The notes: generated from the sequence alone by a model not told the origin. 64,000 nt of DNA from Linnemannia elongata (GCA_036320915.1 JAXBDG010000001.1:496001-560000), one strand, 5' to 3'; shown: positions 49,252 to 61,191, numbered from the stretch's first letter. Translations and numbers: made by a program.

Positions 49252-50440
49252 TCTCACTTTTTTTTGTGGGGTGCAGTGAGATCGGTGTTGATTGTGGTAT
49301 GTGCGAGGAAGAGTTGATAGGAGTAAGAGTGGAGCTGTTGACAGGTGAGGATGGGAGGATAGAAGGATGGGAGTGGGGTATGATGCTTATTTTCAAAGTG
49401 AGGCTGGTCCGTTCCAAGGTAGACGTGTGACTTTGTGATCAGGTCGTATGTTGAAGTGGGGAAGAGGGATGAGGTGAGAGTGATTGAGCGAATGAGTGAA
49501 TGAGAGAAGGAAAATGAATCAGCGTGAGTGATGGAGAGTGGTGAATGGCATTGCACTCAAAGGTGTATGGTACAAGTGTTGGGTATGTGCTGGTGTGGAG
49601 GTGAGGGTGATACGGCGTGTGAGTGCGAGTAGTGTGAGAATGAATGGGCGAAGAAAGGAGCGATGCACTGATATGACATTGAGAGTGATCAAATAGACTG
49701 ACACACTCACACCCACACCATCAAAAGGCGTTCCGTCTCAGGTGCTGATAATATCACTCTGATCGCACGATTCCCTCCGTAATCAGTGATGAACCCACCT
49801 CCCTGGATCCACTTTTTTTTTTCTTTCTTTTCGTCTCTCTTTTTTGGTTCTGCAGAGAAGGAGAGTGGTGGTGATACGAGTGAGATTACCGTACCAGCGT
49901 ACTGTACTACTAGAGAAGACAGCTAGCTGTACGTAGCGCGTAGACAGAGTACAGGTCCCCACCGGTTGCTGCTCCTACGCGACGACAAAAGACGACAGTC
50001 GCCACAGCACAAGCACTGCAACGGTTCTTTAAGTTGACTCCTTCCCTTCTTCCTCCCTCGTTCCATGACATCACATCTGGCGTCTGAACCTTGCGCACGG
50101 CCAATCGCCGCTTGCAGTCACCTCTTTGTCAGCTGGGCTGCGAAAAAGGGAAACGCAGATTCAAAATCGACAGAAGGGACAGACAGACAGGCTGACACAC
50201 TTCTTCCCTCCCTTCTTTTTTTTTTTTTTTTTTTTTTTTTTTGCCTTCTCCTCCATTTTCTTTCGCTACCGCACAACATACCCCACTCATACAATCGCCT
50301 GCGGACAAAGGACGAAGCAATAAAGTCAACGACATTGAACAACACATCTCTCAGGACAAGGACACTCTCAACAACAAAAAACAAACCCAAACGACAACAA
50401 CAAAAACCTAGACACAACTAAACTAACGCATATACCCCCC
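49252..50440. other. Divergent spacer between F-box and Serinc genes
   Basis: A 1189 bp region of GA-rich and TG-rich sequence, with T27 (50216-50242) in the CT-rich leader of the Serinc gene. No gene seen. Confidence 0.6.
50216..50242. repeat. Poly-T run (T27)
   Basis: Homopolymer about 200 nt upstream of the Serinc ATG. Confidence 0.95.
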
Positions 50441-52697
50441 ATGGGAGCAGTTCTCAGTTTCTTTGCCTTGCCGGCACTGGGCGGGATCGGATCGATTCTC
50501 GCCTCATGCTTCTCTGCCGCCGCATGCTCCCTCGCCTGTCGCTCATGCAACTGCAACAACTCCATAGCCACCCGTGTTGGGTACGCTGTAAGTTACAAAT
50601 GGGCGTACAGGAGTTACGCTCCATTCGAATTGCAAGGCAGAGTTGGAGGGGAGCATTTGCTAGACTTTTTCAACTTGCCTCTGCTGTTCAATTGACAACC
50701 TTTGTTTCCGTTTGTTGTTGGTATCTTTTGACTGACCGTTTTCTCCCTCTTCTTTGACGGATAGCTCATCATGTTAGTGAATTCACTGGTAAGGGCGCAA
50801 AGGCAACAGTGGGCAAAAAAGCCCAAGTCTTGGCAAAGCACCTACCGTTCGTTCTTCATTACGTGGCGAATCTAACGACCTATCCCCTTCGGCCTTTTCT
50901 TTTAACTTTTAACGACCATAGTTGGCATGGATACTACTATCGGATTGGGCATCCAAACAGCTGGAAAACATCACTCATGGATACCTTCGACTCAACTGTA
51001 AAGATGCCTCCTGCTACGGAAACCTTGGCGTAAGTTGCTTTTTTTATTTCAGGAGCAGCGTGTGTTTGTGTTGATGATCACGCGATTCGTATGAGGGGTG
51101 AAAGAGGTTGACCAGCAGGTTGTGGAGAACATAAAAAACAAAGGCATGGGCAACAAAACAAACAGGAAACAGCAACAAGGCAGGACACAAGCAACAACTA
51201 ACACCACGTTCCTTGTTTTTGTGTTATCGTTCATAGGTGCAAAGAGTGGGATTTGCATTGGCGCTGTTCCACTTTATTCTGGGGGCGTTGTTGATTGGAG
51301 TGAACGACTCTCGTTCGAAACGTGCTGCTATCCAAAACGGGTACGTCTTCTCTCTAAACAATGTGTTAGCATTCTCAGGACCATCTCCCAGTTCAACTCA
51401 GGAATTTAATTGACAGGAATCATGACGAAAAACAGAGCGACTAAACAACCTGCATTTAATATTATTCTCGATATGTTTAGATGGTGGGGTCCAAAGGTAG
51501 TAGTGTGGATTGCACTGGTGGTCGCCTCATTCTTCATCCCCACAGGATTCATCATGTCATACGGCAACTACACAGCCTTGATCGGCGCAGGCATCTTCAT
51601 CCTCTTTGGACTCATCCTCCTGGTCGACTTTGCACACACCTGGTCCGAGAGCTGTATTAGCAAATGGGAGCAATCTGACACCAATAAGTGGCAGTTCATC
51701 CTCGTCGGGTCTACCAGTATCATGTACCTCGGCGCTATTATTCTGACAGGAATCATGTATGGATATTTTGCAAGCAGTGGATGCGGTATGAACATCTTTT
51801 GGATCACTTTTAATATGATCCTGGCGATTGCGGTTACGGTCATTGGAATCTTGCCCTCGGTCCAGGAGGCTAACCCACGGTCTGGGCTGGCACAGTCGTC
51901 GATGGTGGTTATTTACTGTGCATACTTGATCCTGAGTGCGGTTGCCAACGAGCCGGATGAGGGAACTAACTGTAACCCGTTGAGTAAGGCTCGTGGTACC
52001 AGGACGACGACGGTCTTGATGGGCGCAGTGTTTACTTTCCTCGCAGTTGCGTATTCTACATCGAGGGCTGCTACACAGGGAGGCAAGGCGACGTTGCACA
52101 ATGGAGAGTATTCAGCACTGCATTCTTCGGAGAACGATGTCCCTCTTGTCAGTAGTGCTCCTGGTACCACGTCCATGCGTCGCTCTGATGCCCTCCTTGC
52201 TGCTGTTGAGAGCGGGTAAGAATCCTTTTCTCGTCTGTTTTGTATATTTTTCGTTGTGGGCTATTTTTGTCGTTCTCCTTTTGAGATCACACATCACATT
52301 GTGTATTTGCTCATTTCTAACGATATTCTACTACATCTTCCCTTCAATAAAACCGACTCCTCATACGTATAGAGCATTGCCAGTATCAGCATTGGACGAC
52401 GACGACGACGACGATGACGACACCAACTACGACACAAAGGACGACGAAAAGAACGGGGTCCAGTATAACTACACCTTCTTCCACGTCGTGTTTGCCCTCG
52501 CCGCCATGTACATCTCTATGGTCCTCACCAATTGGAACACTTACAAGCAGCCGGAAGGGGAGGACCATTTGATCTTGATTGGACAAAGTTGGCCTGCGGT
52601 CTGGGTCAAGGTCGTGTCTAGTTGGATCTGTTATGGGCTTTATGGGTTCTCGTTGTTGGCCCCCGTTATTTTCCCGGATCGATTTGCTGACTATTAG
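50441..52697 (+). CDS. TMS1: Serinc family membrane protein (TMS1-like)
   Basis: Six exons (50441-50587, 50765-50788, 50922-51029, 51237-51340, 51481-52215, 52373-52697) encode 480 residues. Exon 2 has only 24 nt (LIMLVNSL). Joined, the product has the Serinc layout: MGAVLSFF start, a Cys-rich segment with SIATRVGYA, about ten hydrophobic helices, and the signatures GVNDSRSKRAAIQNGWWGPK, LLVDFAHTWSE, CNPL and YNYTFFHVVFALAAMY. An Asp-rich loop (eight Asp in a row) lies before the last two helices. Serinc/TMS proteins sit in Golgi, vacuole or plasma membranes and are linked to lipid transport or scrambling; early work proposed serine incorporation into lipids. All junctions keep frame. The branch site CTAAC is visible in intron 3. 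Confidence 0.95.
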
Positions 52698-53442
52698 AGA
52701 TAGAAGTCGAAGGAGAGAGGGGAGAGGGGAGACATATGAAGGGGAAGGGGAAGGGGAAGGAGGTTGTGGAATATATGATAATTGAGAAGTAACCATTGCA
52801 TACACTGAGGCGAGACCTCAAAAGAATATTGGAACTGCATCCACGTAACCCATATATCACTCCGAAAAAAAAACGGGGGTAAAATCTTTTCGGTGTTGAT
52901 TACGGACTGCGGTCGATGATTGTGCGTTTAAAAATTATGCCCGATTCCACGCTGAGGGGTCATTGCCAGGCCCAGATTTTCGTTCCTGGAGAAGGGGAAG
53001 TAGTAACAAAGAAAAACTATTCGTCCTCTCTTGTTTTTTTTTTACGGAGTATAGAGGAAGAGATTATGTTCGTGTTTAGGGACGCTGAGTTGTTTTATTA
53101 GATGGGGAAGTACAAATATCGTCATGGTAGGTAACCTTTACGAGAACGACAGGGGAGAAGAAGACAAAAGGTAAAACTGGGGGAGTAAAACGAAAAAAAG
53201 CTGATGTTGAAGAAAATTATTGAATGGAGGATAAGGATACTGAAGGAATGATGAACATACAAAAGCAGGCGGAAAAGAAGAGAACGAGGAGGTCTTGAAC
53301 AAAAGAAGGGGACTTTGAGGTTCTAGACACACTAGACGAGCACGACAGCGGGACGGACCGACAGCCAAACCATTCAAACCCGAGGACGCTCAAGTTCAAG
53401 GTCGACTTCAAGTTCAAGTGTCAATACCAAAGCTTTTCAATG
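52698..53442. other. Convergent 3' region of Serinc and methyltransferase genes
   Basis: A 745 bp spacer with a GGGGAA purine repeat (about 52741-52760). No coding signal. Confidence 0.6.
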
Positions 53443-54333
53443 TTACGCCTGAGTCTTCTGAAGATCAACCAACCTCAAGATATAATAAACCTCCTCCGTC
53501 GTCCCATCCTCAAGCAAACTCTTCCCCTCCCTCGCAACCTCTGTCCTAAACCCATTCTCTTCCGCCAACACATTCAGAGCCCCCAAATCCGCATAGCAAC
53601 TCGTCCCGATCAGGATCTCCCCTCCTTCATACAAATACTCCCTGCCTTGGGCCATGTAGCGGGAGAGGGAACGGTAGCCTTCGTCGAGAGTTTTCTCGGT
53701 CTGGAGTTCTTTGACGATGGAGGTCGAGTTCTGCCAGGGGTGGTTCCAGAAGATATAGTGGAATTTTGAGCCACGGGGGAGAGCGCTGTAGAGGTCGCTG
53801 ACGCGGATGTCGGCTTCTTGGAGGGGTTCTTCCAGGTCCCGGTTCTGGTCCTTCTCGGTGTCAGAACCGGAATCGGTGCGTGCGGTACCAGTGGCGGCAG
53901 CATTGAGCTCCCAAAGCGACTGCGAAGGTGAATACGAAGCCGAAGAATAAGAATTATCAGTCCTCGCCTCGGCCATCGCCTTCACACCCCCACCACGCGA
54001 ATCCAACCTATTCTGCCAAAAGTTCCTCTTCGCGATCTCCACCGCATCCGGGTTGATATCCACCCCCTTCACCTTCCCACCTGCCCTCGCAACATGCATT
54101 GCCACAATCCCAGATCCAACCCCCACCTCCAAGAAAACCTGTCCAGGCTTAACAAGGTTCTCGAGCTGTTGACCATACCATTTGGATTCGGGGAAATATT
54201 TCGGGGAATAGACGTTTGGGTGGACGGAGACTTTGAAGTTGGATATGTTGGGGACGGTGTAGGTTGTGGTGTGGGAGAGAGCCTTTTGGAGGAGGCGGGA
54301 GATGGAGTCTTCCCAGGCGAGGCGTTCGGTCAT
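53443..54333 (-). CDS. Class I SAM-dependent methyltransferase (MTS/HemK-like) with NHPW motif
   Basis: A single exon encodes 296 residues. The Rossmann core is clear: motif I LEVGVGSG (68-75), GVDINPDAVEIAKRN with ribose-binding Asp92, then ADIRVSDLYSALP. The catalytic loop is FWNHPW (195-200), where HemK/MTS enzymes have NPPY or a close variant. About 60 Ser/Ala/Asp-rich residues (111-172) are inserted before it. The N-terminus has VSVHPNVYSPKYFPESKW, a substrate-side segment seen in small-domain methyltransferases. Likely soluble; the substrate (a protein Gln, RNA base or small molecule) cannot be fixed. A TATA-like element (minus strand, 54456-54451) lies about 120 nt upstream. Confidence 0.8.
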   Translation of the reverse strand: MTERLAWEDSISRLLQKALSHTTTYTVPNISNFKVSVHPNVYSPKYFPESKWYGQQLENLVKPGQVFLEVGVGSGIVAMHVARAGGKVKGVDINPDAVEIAKRNFWQNRLDSRGGGVKAMAEARTDNSYSSASYSPSQSLWELNAAATGTARTDSGSDTEKDQNRDLEEPLQEADIRVSDLYSALPRGSKFHYIFWNHPWQNSTSIVKELQTEKTLDEGYRSLSRYMAQGREYLYEGGEILIGTSCYADLGALNVLAEENGFRTEVAREGKSLLEDGTTEEVYYILRLVDLQKTQA

Positions 54334-55249
54334 TATTTTGTTTTGAGTGGGTGGATGAATAGTTTGGTTGTGAAAGACTGCCTTGTTTGTTGCGGTGGTT
54401 TGCTTTGGGAGTGAGATATGGAGTGAAGAGAAGAGAAAAAAAGTCCCTTTTTTATACCCTTGAAATTGCTACCTCCGAGAAAACGCAAGAGGAAGAGAAT
54501 GAGAGACGAGCATGAGAGAAGGAAACCTGAGACGATAACGCGTGTCGTATACGTGCAACAACAATGGAAGGAAAGGGATAAGGCACGAGGGAAGACGCCA
54601 TAGTGGTTGTAGATACACTGGGTTAACTCCAAAGAAATCATGCGGAGAGGAGCCCTCGAGCGCGAGTGCTCGGTTGCATGCATTTTAAAAAAAAGGCAAT
54701 GCGCTTGCTCGATCGATGCACAGTAGCCTAACAAAGGAGGTAACAAATTCTCCTTGAATTTTTTGGGTCAATCTTTGCTATCTAACTCACTCATCTTTTT
54801 CCAAGGAGAAGTATCCCTCGTTCTTCATGTCCTACCCAGCCTATTCGTATTCACTCGTTACCAGTTTAGGATACAAAGAGGGGCTGAGGGGCTGCGACAG
54901 TGAAAAAATCAAACCTGGAGAAAACTGTTATTTTTATTTAATGGAGGACGGAATTGAATTGAATTGAATTGAATTGCGCGAAGACGACAAAAGGCAACTA
55001 TGCCAACCATTTTTTGAAAAAATGAACAGCGGAAAGGAAAGAAGTGGTACGCGATTGCGGGGTAACATGAGAGAACAAGAGATGGAAAACAAGAGAGTGA
55101 AAGGAAGAACGAATACTTTTTTTACCATTCAAACAAACAAACACTACACCGCAAAAAGACACCAATATGATACAGAGCAGAAAAGAAAAGAATAAAAAAT
55201 ACACACAAAAAAAGGTAAGAGAGAGAGGAAAGGGTGAAACGCCTAAAGA
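54334..55249. other. Spacer between methyltransferase and CCR4 genes
   Basis: A 916 bp region with the methyltransferase promoter (TATA near 54451-54456, minus strand), a GAATT tandem repeat (54951-54975) and the 3' region of CCR4 (-). No gene seen. Confidence 0.6.
54951..54975. repeat. GAATT pentanucleotide repeat, five units
   Basis: Five perfect GAATT copies. Confidence 0.95.
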
Positions 55250-55287
55250 TTACTTGGAGTAGCTGTTTCGGTGGCTGCTGTGGTTAC

Positions 55288-55339
<52 letters not shown>

Positions 55340-57534
55340 AGAGCCAGTGGCTCCAAAGTTAGGTGTCGCGGCTCCCTTGGGCAAAGCAACCTGGGAGCGG
55401 AACTTGAACTCGGCTAGGATAGGGACGTGATCAGATGGGAAATGTGCATTGGGGAATCCAACACATCGGCTCATGTACTCCTTCTCAACACCGCCCAGCA
55501 GTCCCAAGACAGATAGGAAGTTGGACGAGTAAAAGATGTAGTCGATCTCAGCCGCGAACGTAGGCGTAAAGTTGGTAAATGGCAGCTCAACACCGTCACT
55601 GTATGAGGAGCGAAGTGACATCTTGTGGGAGAGACCTTCTGAGGTATAGGTTCCGTACGCATGATCTCCAAAATCGTCGTGTCCTTGCGTGATCGCTCCC
55701 TTGACCAAGAACTCGTAAACTCCTGAATCTCGCTCAGAGTTGAAATCTCCACAAATAAGGGTAGGAAGTTTTCCAGTCGGGTTGGAGGGTGGCGCGTTTG
55801 ATCCAGAGACTGGGAGATGCGCCCACTGAGTCGACAGCTTGTCGAGTTCGTCCATCATCATTGCCACCTGAACCAACTTGACATCCTTGAAAAGTGGGTC
55901 CCAGTAGACGTGAGTGTTAACAACGACAACCTTGTTCTTGGTGTCCTTGTGCTCCAAAAGGGTGATAACTGCAATCTGGTCCTTGGTCATCACACGATTA
56001 AAGATATCCTCTGTCTTCCTGAAATCGGGTCTTTGCAGGGCAATGTGATTGAACTCGACAAGATGCTTATCAATTAAGGTAAATCTATGCACGTGGAAGC
56101 AGAGTATTCAAGAATCAAATAAAAAGCGAGTACGGGTCAGATGGCTAAATCCTGCAACATTCATCAACTCATGTCGTTTCTTAAAGCATATCAGCTGCCA
56201 GTTCCATATTGAACACCTACTTGGATGCCTTGAAGAAGGTAGCACAACCGTCGACAATCCTGCGATCCTTCTCGGGCATGGTCTTTGCACGCGACTTTGG
56301 CCAGAAGACGCTGTCGTAATCAGCCTGCAGCTTCATCTGCTCCTTGAAGTAATCCTCATATTGGCCCATTTCAAGCTCCTATTGATAATACCATACGATC
56401 GTCAAAAAGTATTAGATCAGATATACAAGTGGCATCAATAGACAACATATCGCGCCTTTTCTGCCAGATCAATGTGGCCTGTACCTGAAGACAGACAATG
56501 TCGGCGCTGTAGGCAAGAATCTCCTGGAGAATGAGCTCCTTGCGGTACTCCCATGTGAGGGCCCAGGAAGGAGTGTAGCCGTACATCTGAGGGGTGGCAT
56601 AGTTCTCCGCCAGGATGTTGTAGCAAAAGGTCGTAAAGGTGTCCGAGTTTGTCGATGAGGTGTTGTCCTCGAGCGGGATCCATTCTCTCTCAGGAGGAGG
56701 CAAGGGAACTACAATGAATGAGATAAAAAAAAGAGACGCGTTGAGTTATGTGACTCTTCTGATCTTAAAATATAGGTTACCAAAGGGCGGCCAAGTGACC
56801 TACCAGGACAATTCTCGCGGAGGTAATTAATAACGGCTCCAGTGCCTTCCTGCTGCAACAAGTTCTTGAGGCTCTCATTCAATGGGTTTCCTTCCAGCGC
56901 CAAGATGTCCAATTGGTAAAGCGTGCCCATCTCTGCAGGCAGAGTCACAAGTCCGTTGTCGACCAACAAGAGCTCCTTTAGGTTGGTAAGCATCCCGATC
57001 TCTGGAGGCACGGATGTCAGCTTGTTGCCAGACGCATCCAAAATGGTCAGCTTTGTCAGTCGGCTGATCTCAGGCGAGAGGAGATGCAGATTGTTGTGGT
57101 TGATGTAGAGGGCGGTCAAAAATCCATACTGGAACAACTCGCGACTCATGTTCTTGAGACCCATGCCGCCAAGATCCAGTGTAGTCCACTGCTGAGGGTT
57201 GGGCGCCTTGGCATTTCCTGTCTTGTCCGCGCCTTCGCCATTGACCACCCCGGCCTTGGAAGGGTTGTTAGGATCTGTAATGGTGATGGCCGAGCTCAGT
57301 CCAGAGCTCCTTGCCACCGCGGCCGCAGCCCTGGCGCGGTAGTGAGGCGTGGCTGACTGACGCGAGACGCTGGCGTAGTGAATCTGCTGCTGATAATGGG
57401 TCGAGCCGGCGCCGAGCTGGGGGGTTAACGCGGCCGGGATAGTTGCGGGAGAGGACAGGCCCGATTGTTGACGCATCTGACTCTGGTGGTGGTTATGCTG
57501 TTGTAAATGCTGGTGAGTCAATGCTTGGTGCTGC

Positions 57535-57578
<44 letters not shown>

Positions 57579-57782
57579 TTGGAACTTTTGGGCCAAGTTC
57601 ATCTGCACGGGGTATCGAGGCACCCCGCCATTGTACATCGCCATGCCATGTCCGATATGGTATCCAGAGTTGGCGGGGGTTCCGACCAGGGATGCAGGCG
57701 AGGACTGGGCAGGCGAGTAGACCTGGTTGGGGCCGTTGTTCAGGGCTTGGTAGAGAATAGGGTTGTAATGTTGCTCAGTCAT
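55250..57782 (-). CDS. CCR4: CCR4 deadenylase, catalytic subunit of CCR4-NOT
   Basis: Four exons (57782-56804, 56708-56485, 56378-56221, 56084-55250) encode 731 residues. The Gln-rich N-terminus (long poly-Q near residues 70-85) precedes a leucine-rich repeat block (TLDLGGMGLKNMSRELF, LTILDASGNKLTSVPPEIG, LKELLLVDNGLVTLPAEMG). The LRR block binds CAF1/POP2 and marks the fungal CCR4 type. The endonuclease/exonuclease/phosphatase domain follows: FTTFCYNILAENYA, DIVCLQELEMGQY (metal-ligand Glu402, first residue of exon 3), VVNTHVYWDPLF, LICGDFNSERDSGVYEFL, AEIDYIFYSS and FPSDHVPILAEF. The end is a long poly-Asn tract (GTT repeat on plus). It removes mRNA poly(A) tails in the cytoplasm. Identification is firm. 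Confidence 0.96.
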
Positions 57783-58838
57783 CGTTCAATTGTTTGGGGG
57801 CGGTTGAGGTTGGTAAGTGCTACGCAGTTTGCGTTGTTTTGTTGGCGTGTTGAGAAACTAATAAAATCTTGAGGGTGGGGGGGCTGGACCATGCAGAGTC
57901 GTATCGTGGCTGGCCAGTAAAAATGCGAGGGCGTACAAACAACGGTGGGGAGAAGGAGTGAGGAAACGGTGTATTGGGCGAGTAGCAACAAGGGGGGAGA
58001 AGGAGTACGAGAGAACACCAGTGAGAGTCCTGGAATAGTCGTGTGGCTATTTGAAGGGGTGCAGCGACAGAGAGACGGACAAAAAAAAGGGAAGAGAAGC
58101 AAAATGGAGGTGAGGGTTAGGCGGACAGGTCCATGACGAGTATACAACTTCTGCATAGGTCTATCGCTCTGCCCACGGTCATTTTGTTTAACAAAAAGCG
58201 TTGCTTTTGTGCTATTCTCCCTGCTCAGCTAATGAGAAAGGGGCGATTGTTGCGTCCTGTTTATTATGTGTTGATTAACATGAGAAATGGGTCATTTGCC
58301 AGTTGCGTAGTATGGCTACTGTTTTGGTACTGATTGTGGAAGAAGGACTCGCCACCACAAGGCAAAAAAAAAATGACTACATAGACTAGTTCAAGAGACA
58401 TGCTCATCGTTGGCTTTGTTTCTTCATGTCAAAAGAAGACCCTCCCCACCACACCTCCATGACCCCACACACACATACACACACAACCTTCCTCGAAGGC
58501 AAGGACAAGTTTGAGTGGAAGGGAGGTTGGGCTTACATCGTTGATGACTGCGTGAATACTTTTTTTTGTTTTTTTTTCTTGTAGGTATTTTTATTGGTAT
58601 CCTGCTAAGAGGGGGCGAAGGCACATTGGCCGCGAAAACAAAGAGGACAAGGTGGGAGGAGTAAGAGGGAATGAGGGATGGAAAGGAAGGAAGAATGTGT
58701 GTTCGAGAAAGAGGAGAAAAGCTTTTTGAGTCAAATTACGGTGACGTCGATTTGTACCAATAAAAGTAGAAAGAGTCCTCGTTAGTCAACCTTCGTGTAA
58801 GTTCCTTTTCAGCTTTGCCACCATTAAACTACTACGCC
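57783..58838. other. Divergent spacer between CCR4 and BLOC1S5-like genes
   Basis: A 1056 bp region containing the upstream sequences of both genes, with GA-rich stretches. No coding signal. Confidence 0.6.
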
Positions 58839-59808
58839 ATGCAGCACGACTCTGGAACACCACCAACAACTACCGCACCTGCACCAGGAATAACCGGTAC
58901 TTACCTCACAGGATTAGCTACTAAGAAGCGACTTCCCATGTATACAACAAGTCTTGTTGGAACCCGCAACTGACATGAAGCATTCGTCATCAACTTGCAT
59001 TCTTTTAGACGTTCATGCTCTCTGCTCGCGACTCCTTGGCAACCCGCAGGCCAATGCTGACAAGGCTATCTCTACCTTTCAGGAGGAGTTTGAAGTAACG
59101 TACACAACACATCATGCGACCCTTCTACACTATTCTTTTCCTTTCGTATCTTTCGTCTACATTGACCGTGCCACCAACTTTCACAGCTCTGTCTCAACCT
59201 GACTCATCCTGCTCACTCAGATGTCTTTCTCAATTTTCTATATTACTCGCTAGGCCAAGAAGACCCTATTCACGGAAAAAGATGGCGAAACTATTTCAAG
59301 GCTTCAACAGATCCCAGCTCAATTGAGCAGCGCCAAGGAGCACCTGGATAGCAAAATCGGTGGCACGCAGTCAACTGGTGAGTGGTGACTACAATGTACC
59401 AGCTTTTGGCTACTACAGTTCTTGGACTTGGCGGATCCAACTGATACCTTCTTTCTACTTCACTCCTTCCAATTCTTCATTCACTTAGCAAATCTGGCTG
59501 TTGAAAAGCTGCAAGCATTACAACAAGCCATCGCCGCAAACTCGCAGGTAAGAAGACGGGTGCTTATCACGAGCACCCCACGACGACACATTCATTATCA
59601 TCTGATTTCTCAAGTGTTACCCTTCTTTTGTCATTCCATGTCTTAGGCTCGTGAAAAATCTGCCAACCCAACACGATCCGCCAAGGAAGCCTTCGAGAAC
59701 GACATCAATGACGCCAGAGAAGCATTCGACCAGGAAATGGCTCTTCGACATGCGGATGTGGTGAATCAGTACGTGGGAGCTTTTGTCAATCAAATCGACC
59801 ACTACTGA
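58839..59808 (+). CDS. BLOC1S5: BLOC-1 subunit 5 (Muted)-like coiled-coil protein
   Basis: Five small exons (58839-58896, 59009-59094, 59254-59377, 59489-59547, 59647-59808) encode 162 residues; every junction is GT-AG and in frame. After a Pro/Thr-rich start, DVHALCSRLLGNPQ and STFQEEFEAKKTLF match the opening of Muted proteins (a short IHSRLLxH segment, then FxxEFExKR). The rest is almost wholly helical with coiled-coil character (LAVEKLQALQQAIAANSQ; AREAFDQEMALRHADVV). Muted is a subunit of BLOC-1, which sorts cargo from early endosomes to lysosome-related organelles and contacts SNAREs. Length is close to the animal protein (about 187). Similarity was judged by eye on a short helical protein, so the family call is moderate; the gene model is good. 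Confidence 0.6.
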
Positions 59809-60112
59809 GTCCTCTTTCACCACCATCACCTACCATCAACACTTGCTTGCGCTTCCTGGACCTGCATGGCGTTGGAACTGTCCTGGAGCTGTAAGGGCTG
59901 TGCAGCAACACCCTTGTATCCTCGCAGTCTCGACGTTGTCTGATATGGGTTCGACAAAGCTTACGACCAATTGCGTGGATGCGTTGTCGATGCATGAGTT
60001 GTTTTATTCTGGTAGTAAATGGTCGTCTGGGGTTGGTGTGCTATTATTGTTGGGAGACTGGACGGACGGACGGACGGACGACCGAGAATCGACTCCTGTA
60101 GAAAAGAACAAT
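59809..60112. other. Convergent 3' region of BLOC1S5-like and CMC1-like genes
   Basis: A 304 bp spacer holding both 3' UTRs and an ACGG tetranucleotide repeat (60061-60081). No gene. Confidence 0.6.
60061..60081. repeat. GACG/ACGG tetranucleotide repeat, five units
   Basis: About five tandem GACG units, 30 nt beyond the stop codon of the minus-strand CMC1-like gene. Confidence 0.9.
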
Positions 60113-60735
60113 CTAGTGGACTCCTGGACCGTTGCTCTTGCTCTTCTTCTTGTTCTCCTCGTCCTTCAACTTTTGTTCCCTCTGCAATTGAGCGTGGTCG
60201 ACCTTGCCCTCTGCCAAATCGTTCAAATACTGGATTTTCAGCTTGTCCATATCTGCTTGTGTCGTCCTGTATAATCGTGCGAATTCCCGAAGTTCCCGAT
60301 AGCAGTTGAGGATCACCCAAAGTTTTTTGTGTAAGAGGAATAAAATACGACGGTTAATTTTCATTCACAAGACGGTTCAATAATTGCGAAGCCAGAGTTC
60401 AAGAGGAACCGAACGAACAAAAAAGGGTTAAAAGGCCTTACAATGCCATCAGACACTTGTTCATAGCTTTATGTTGTGCCCGGCAGCCCCACAGAACTGT
60501 GACCAGCTTTCCGTGTGTGCATTCAACGAATTCTAGCAAAGGAGGTGAACTCAACGGTTAATGAATTGCAAAGTCGATCCAAGTTTTTGGCTGACCTTTC
60601 CATTAGGGGTCATTTCATGCTGTTAACAGGTTGCTTTTTGTTGGTACCTTTGACGACGGGGTCGCATTCCTTGAGGGCGTTAGCCTTGAGGGTCTTGAAG
60701 AGTACTTCTTCCTCTGCTCTTGTAAGAATGTGCAT
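60113..60735 (-). CDS. CMC1: CMC1-like twin-CX9C mitochondrial assembly protein
   Basis: Three exons (60735-60648, 60532-60442, 60266-60113) encode 110 residues from MHILTRAEEEVLFKTLKANA. Two exact CX9C motifs appear once the introns are removed: CDPVVKEFVEC (spanning the first junction) and CRAQHKAMNKC. A charged tail follows (TTQADMDKLKIQYLNDLAEG, ending in a Lys/Ser-rich stretch). This is the CHCH fold of small proteins oxidised by Mia40 in the mitochondrial intermembrane space. Spacing, length and the ALKxC start fit CMC1/CMC2, which help deliver copper and stabilise Cox1 in complex IV assembly. The nearest alternative is another CHCH family member. Each exon is under 60 codons. Confidence 0.85.
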
Positions 60736-61062
60736 CTTGAATGAATATGTCTATGTCTGCGTGTGTTGATTCCTGTGGTGTTGAAGTGAGATAAAAAAAA
60801 TGGTGGTCTGCCCGGTTTTGTGCGCCCGATTTGATCGGAAGTGGCTTTGCTCTTTTCCTTCCCTCAAACGCTTTTCGGTTTTTGCCTTTTTTGCCATCAT
60901 TTTTTTGATTAATGGAGCTAAAAATGATAACGCGACAGGTTCGCGTTTTGTGGTTGTTCTTCGTACGCGTACGGTCCTTCTCACTGATATGGGGGCGCTG
61001 CAGCATGACAGATCACCCTCCGAGATTTGCTCCTTGTAGACTCATCAATTGGCGTCAAATAT

Positions 61063-61118
61063 CGCCATCATCATCTATCTATATACTCACCGCCATCATC
61101 ATCTATCTGTATACTCAC
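61063..61118. repeat. 28-bp direct tandem duplication in promoter
   Basis: Two adjacent 28-bp copies (61063-61090 and 61091-61118), identical except for one base (A versus G at unit position 19). Each copy contains CATCATCATCTATCT. It lies 155-210 bp upstream of the NmrA-like ATG. Confidence 0.9.
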
Positions 61119-61191
61119 CATACCCCACCTCATTAACCATTGAGTCAGTAAAAGTGGCCACGATAGCGAGCCTTCTTCCATCGCCAGCAGG

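Noticed and set aside
59961..60320. 119-codon minus-strand frame overlapping the CMC1-like gene
   Set aside because: It is the out-of-frame reading of the last CMC1-like exon; the spliced frame gives exact twin CX9C motifs.
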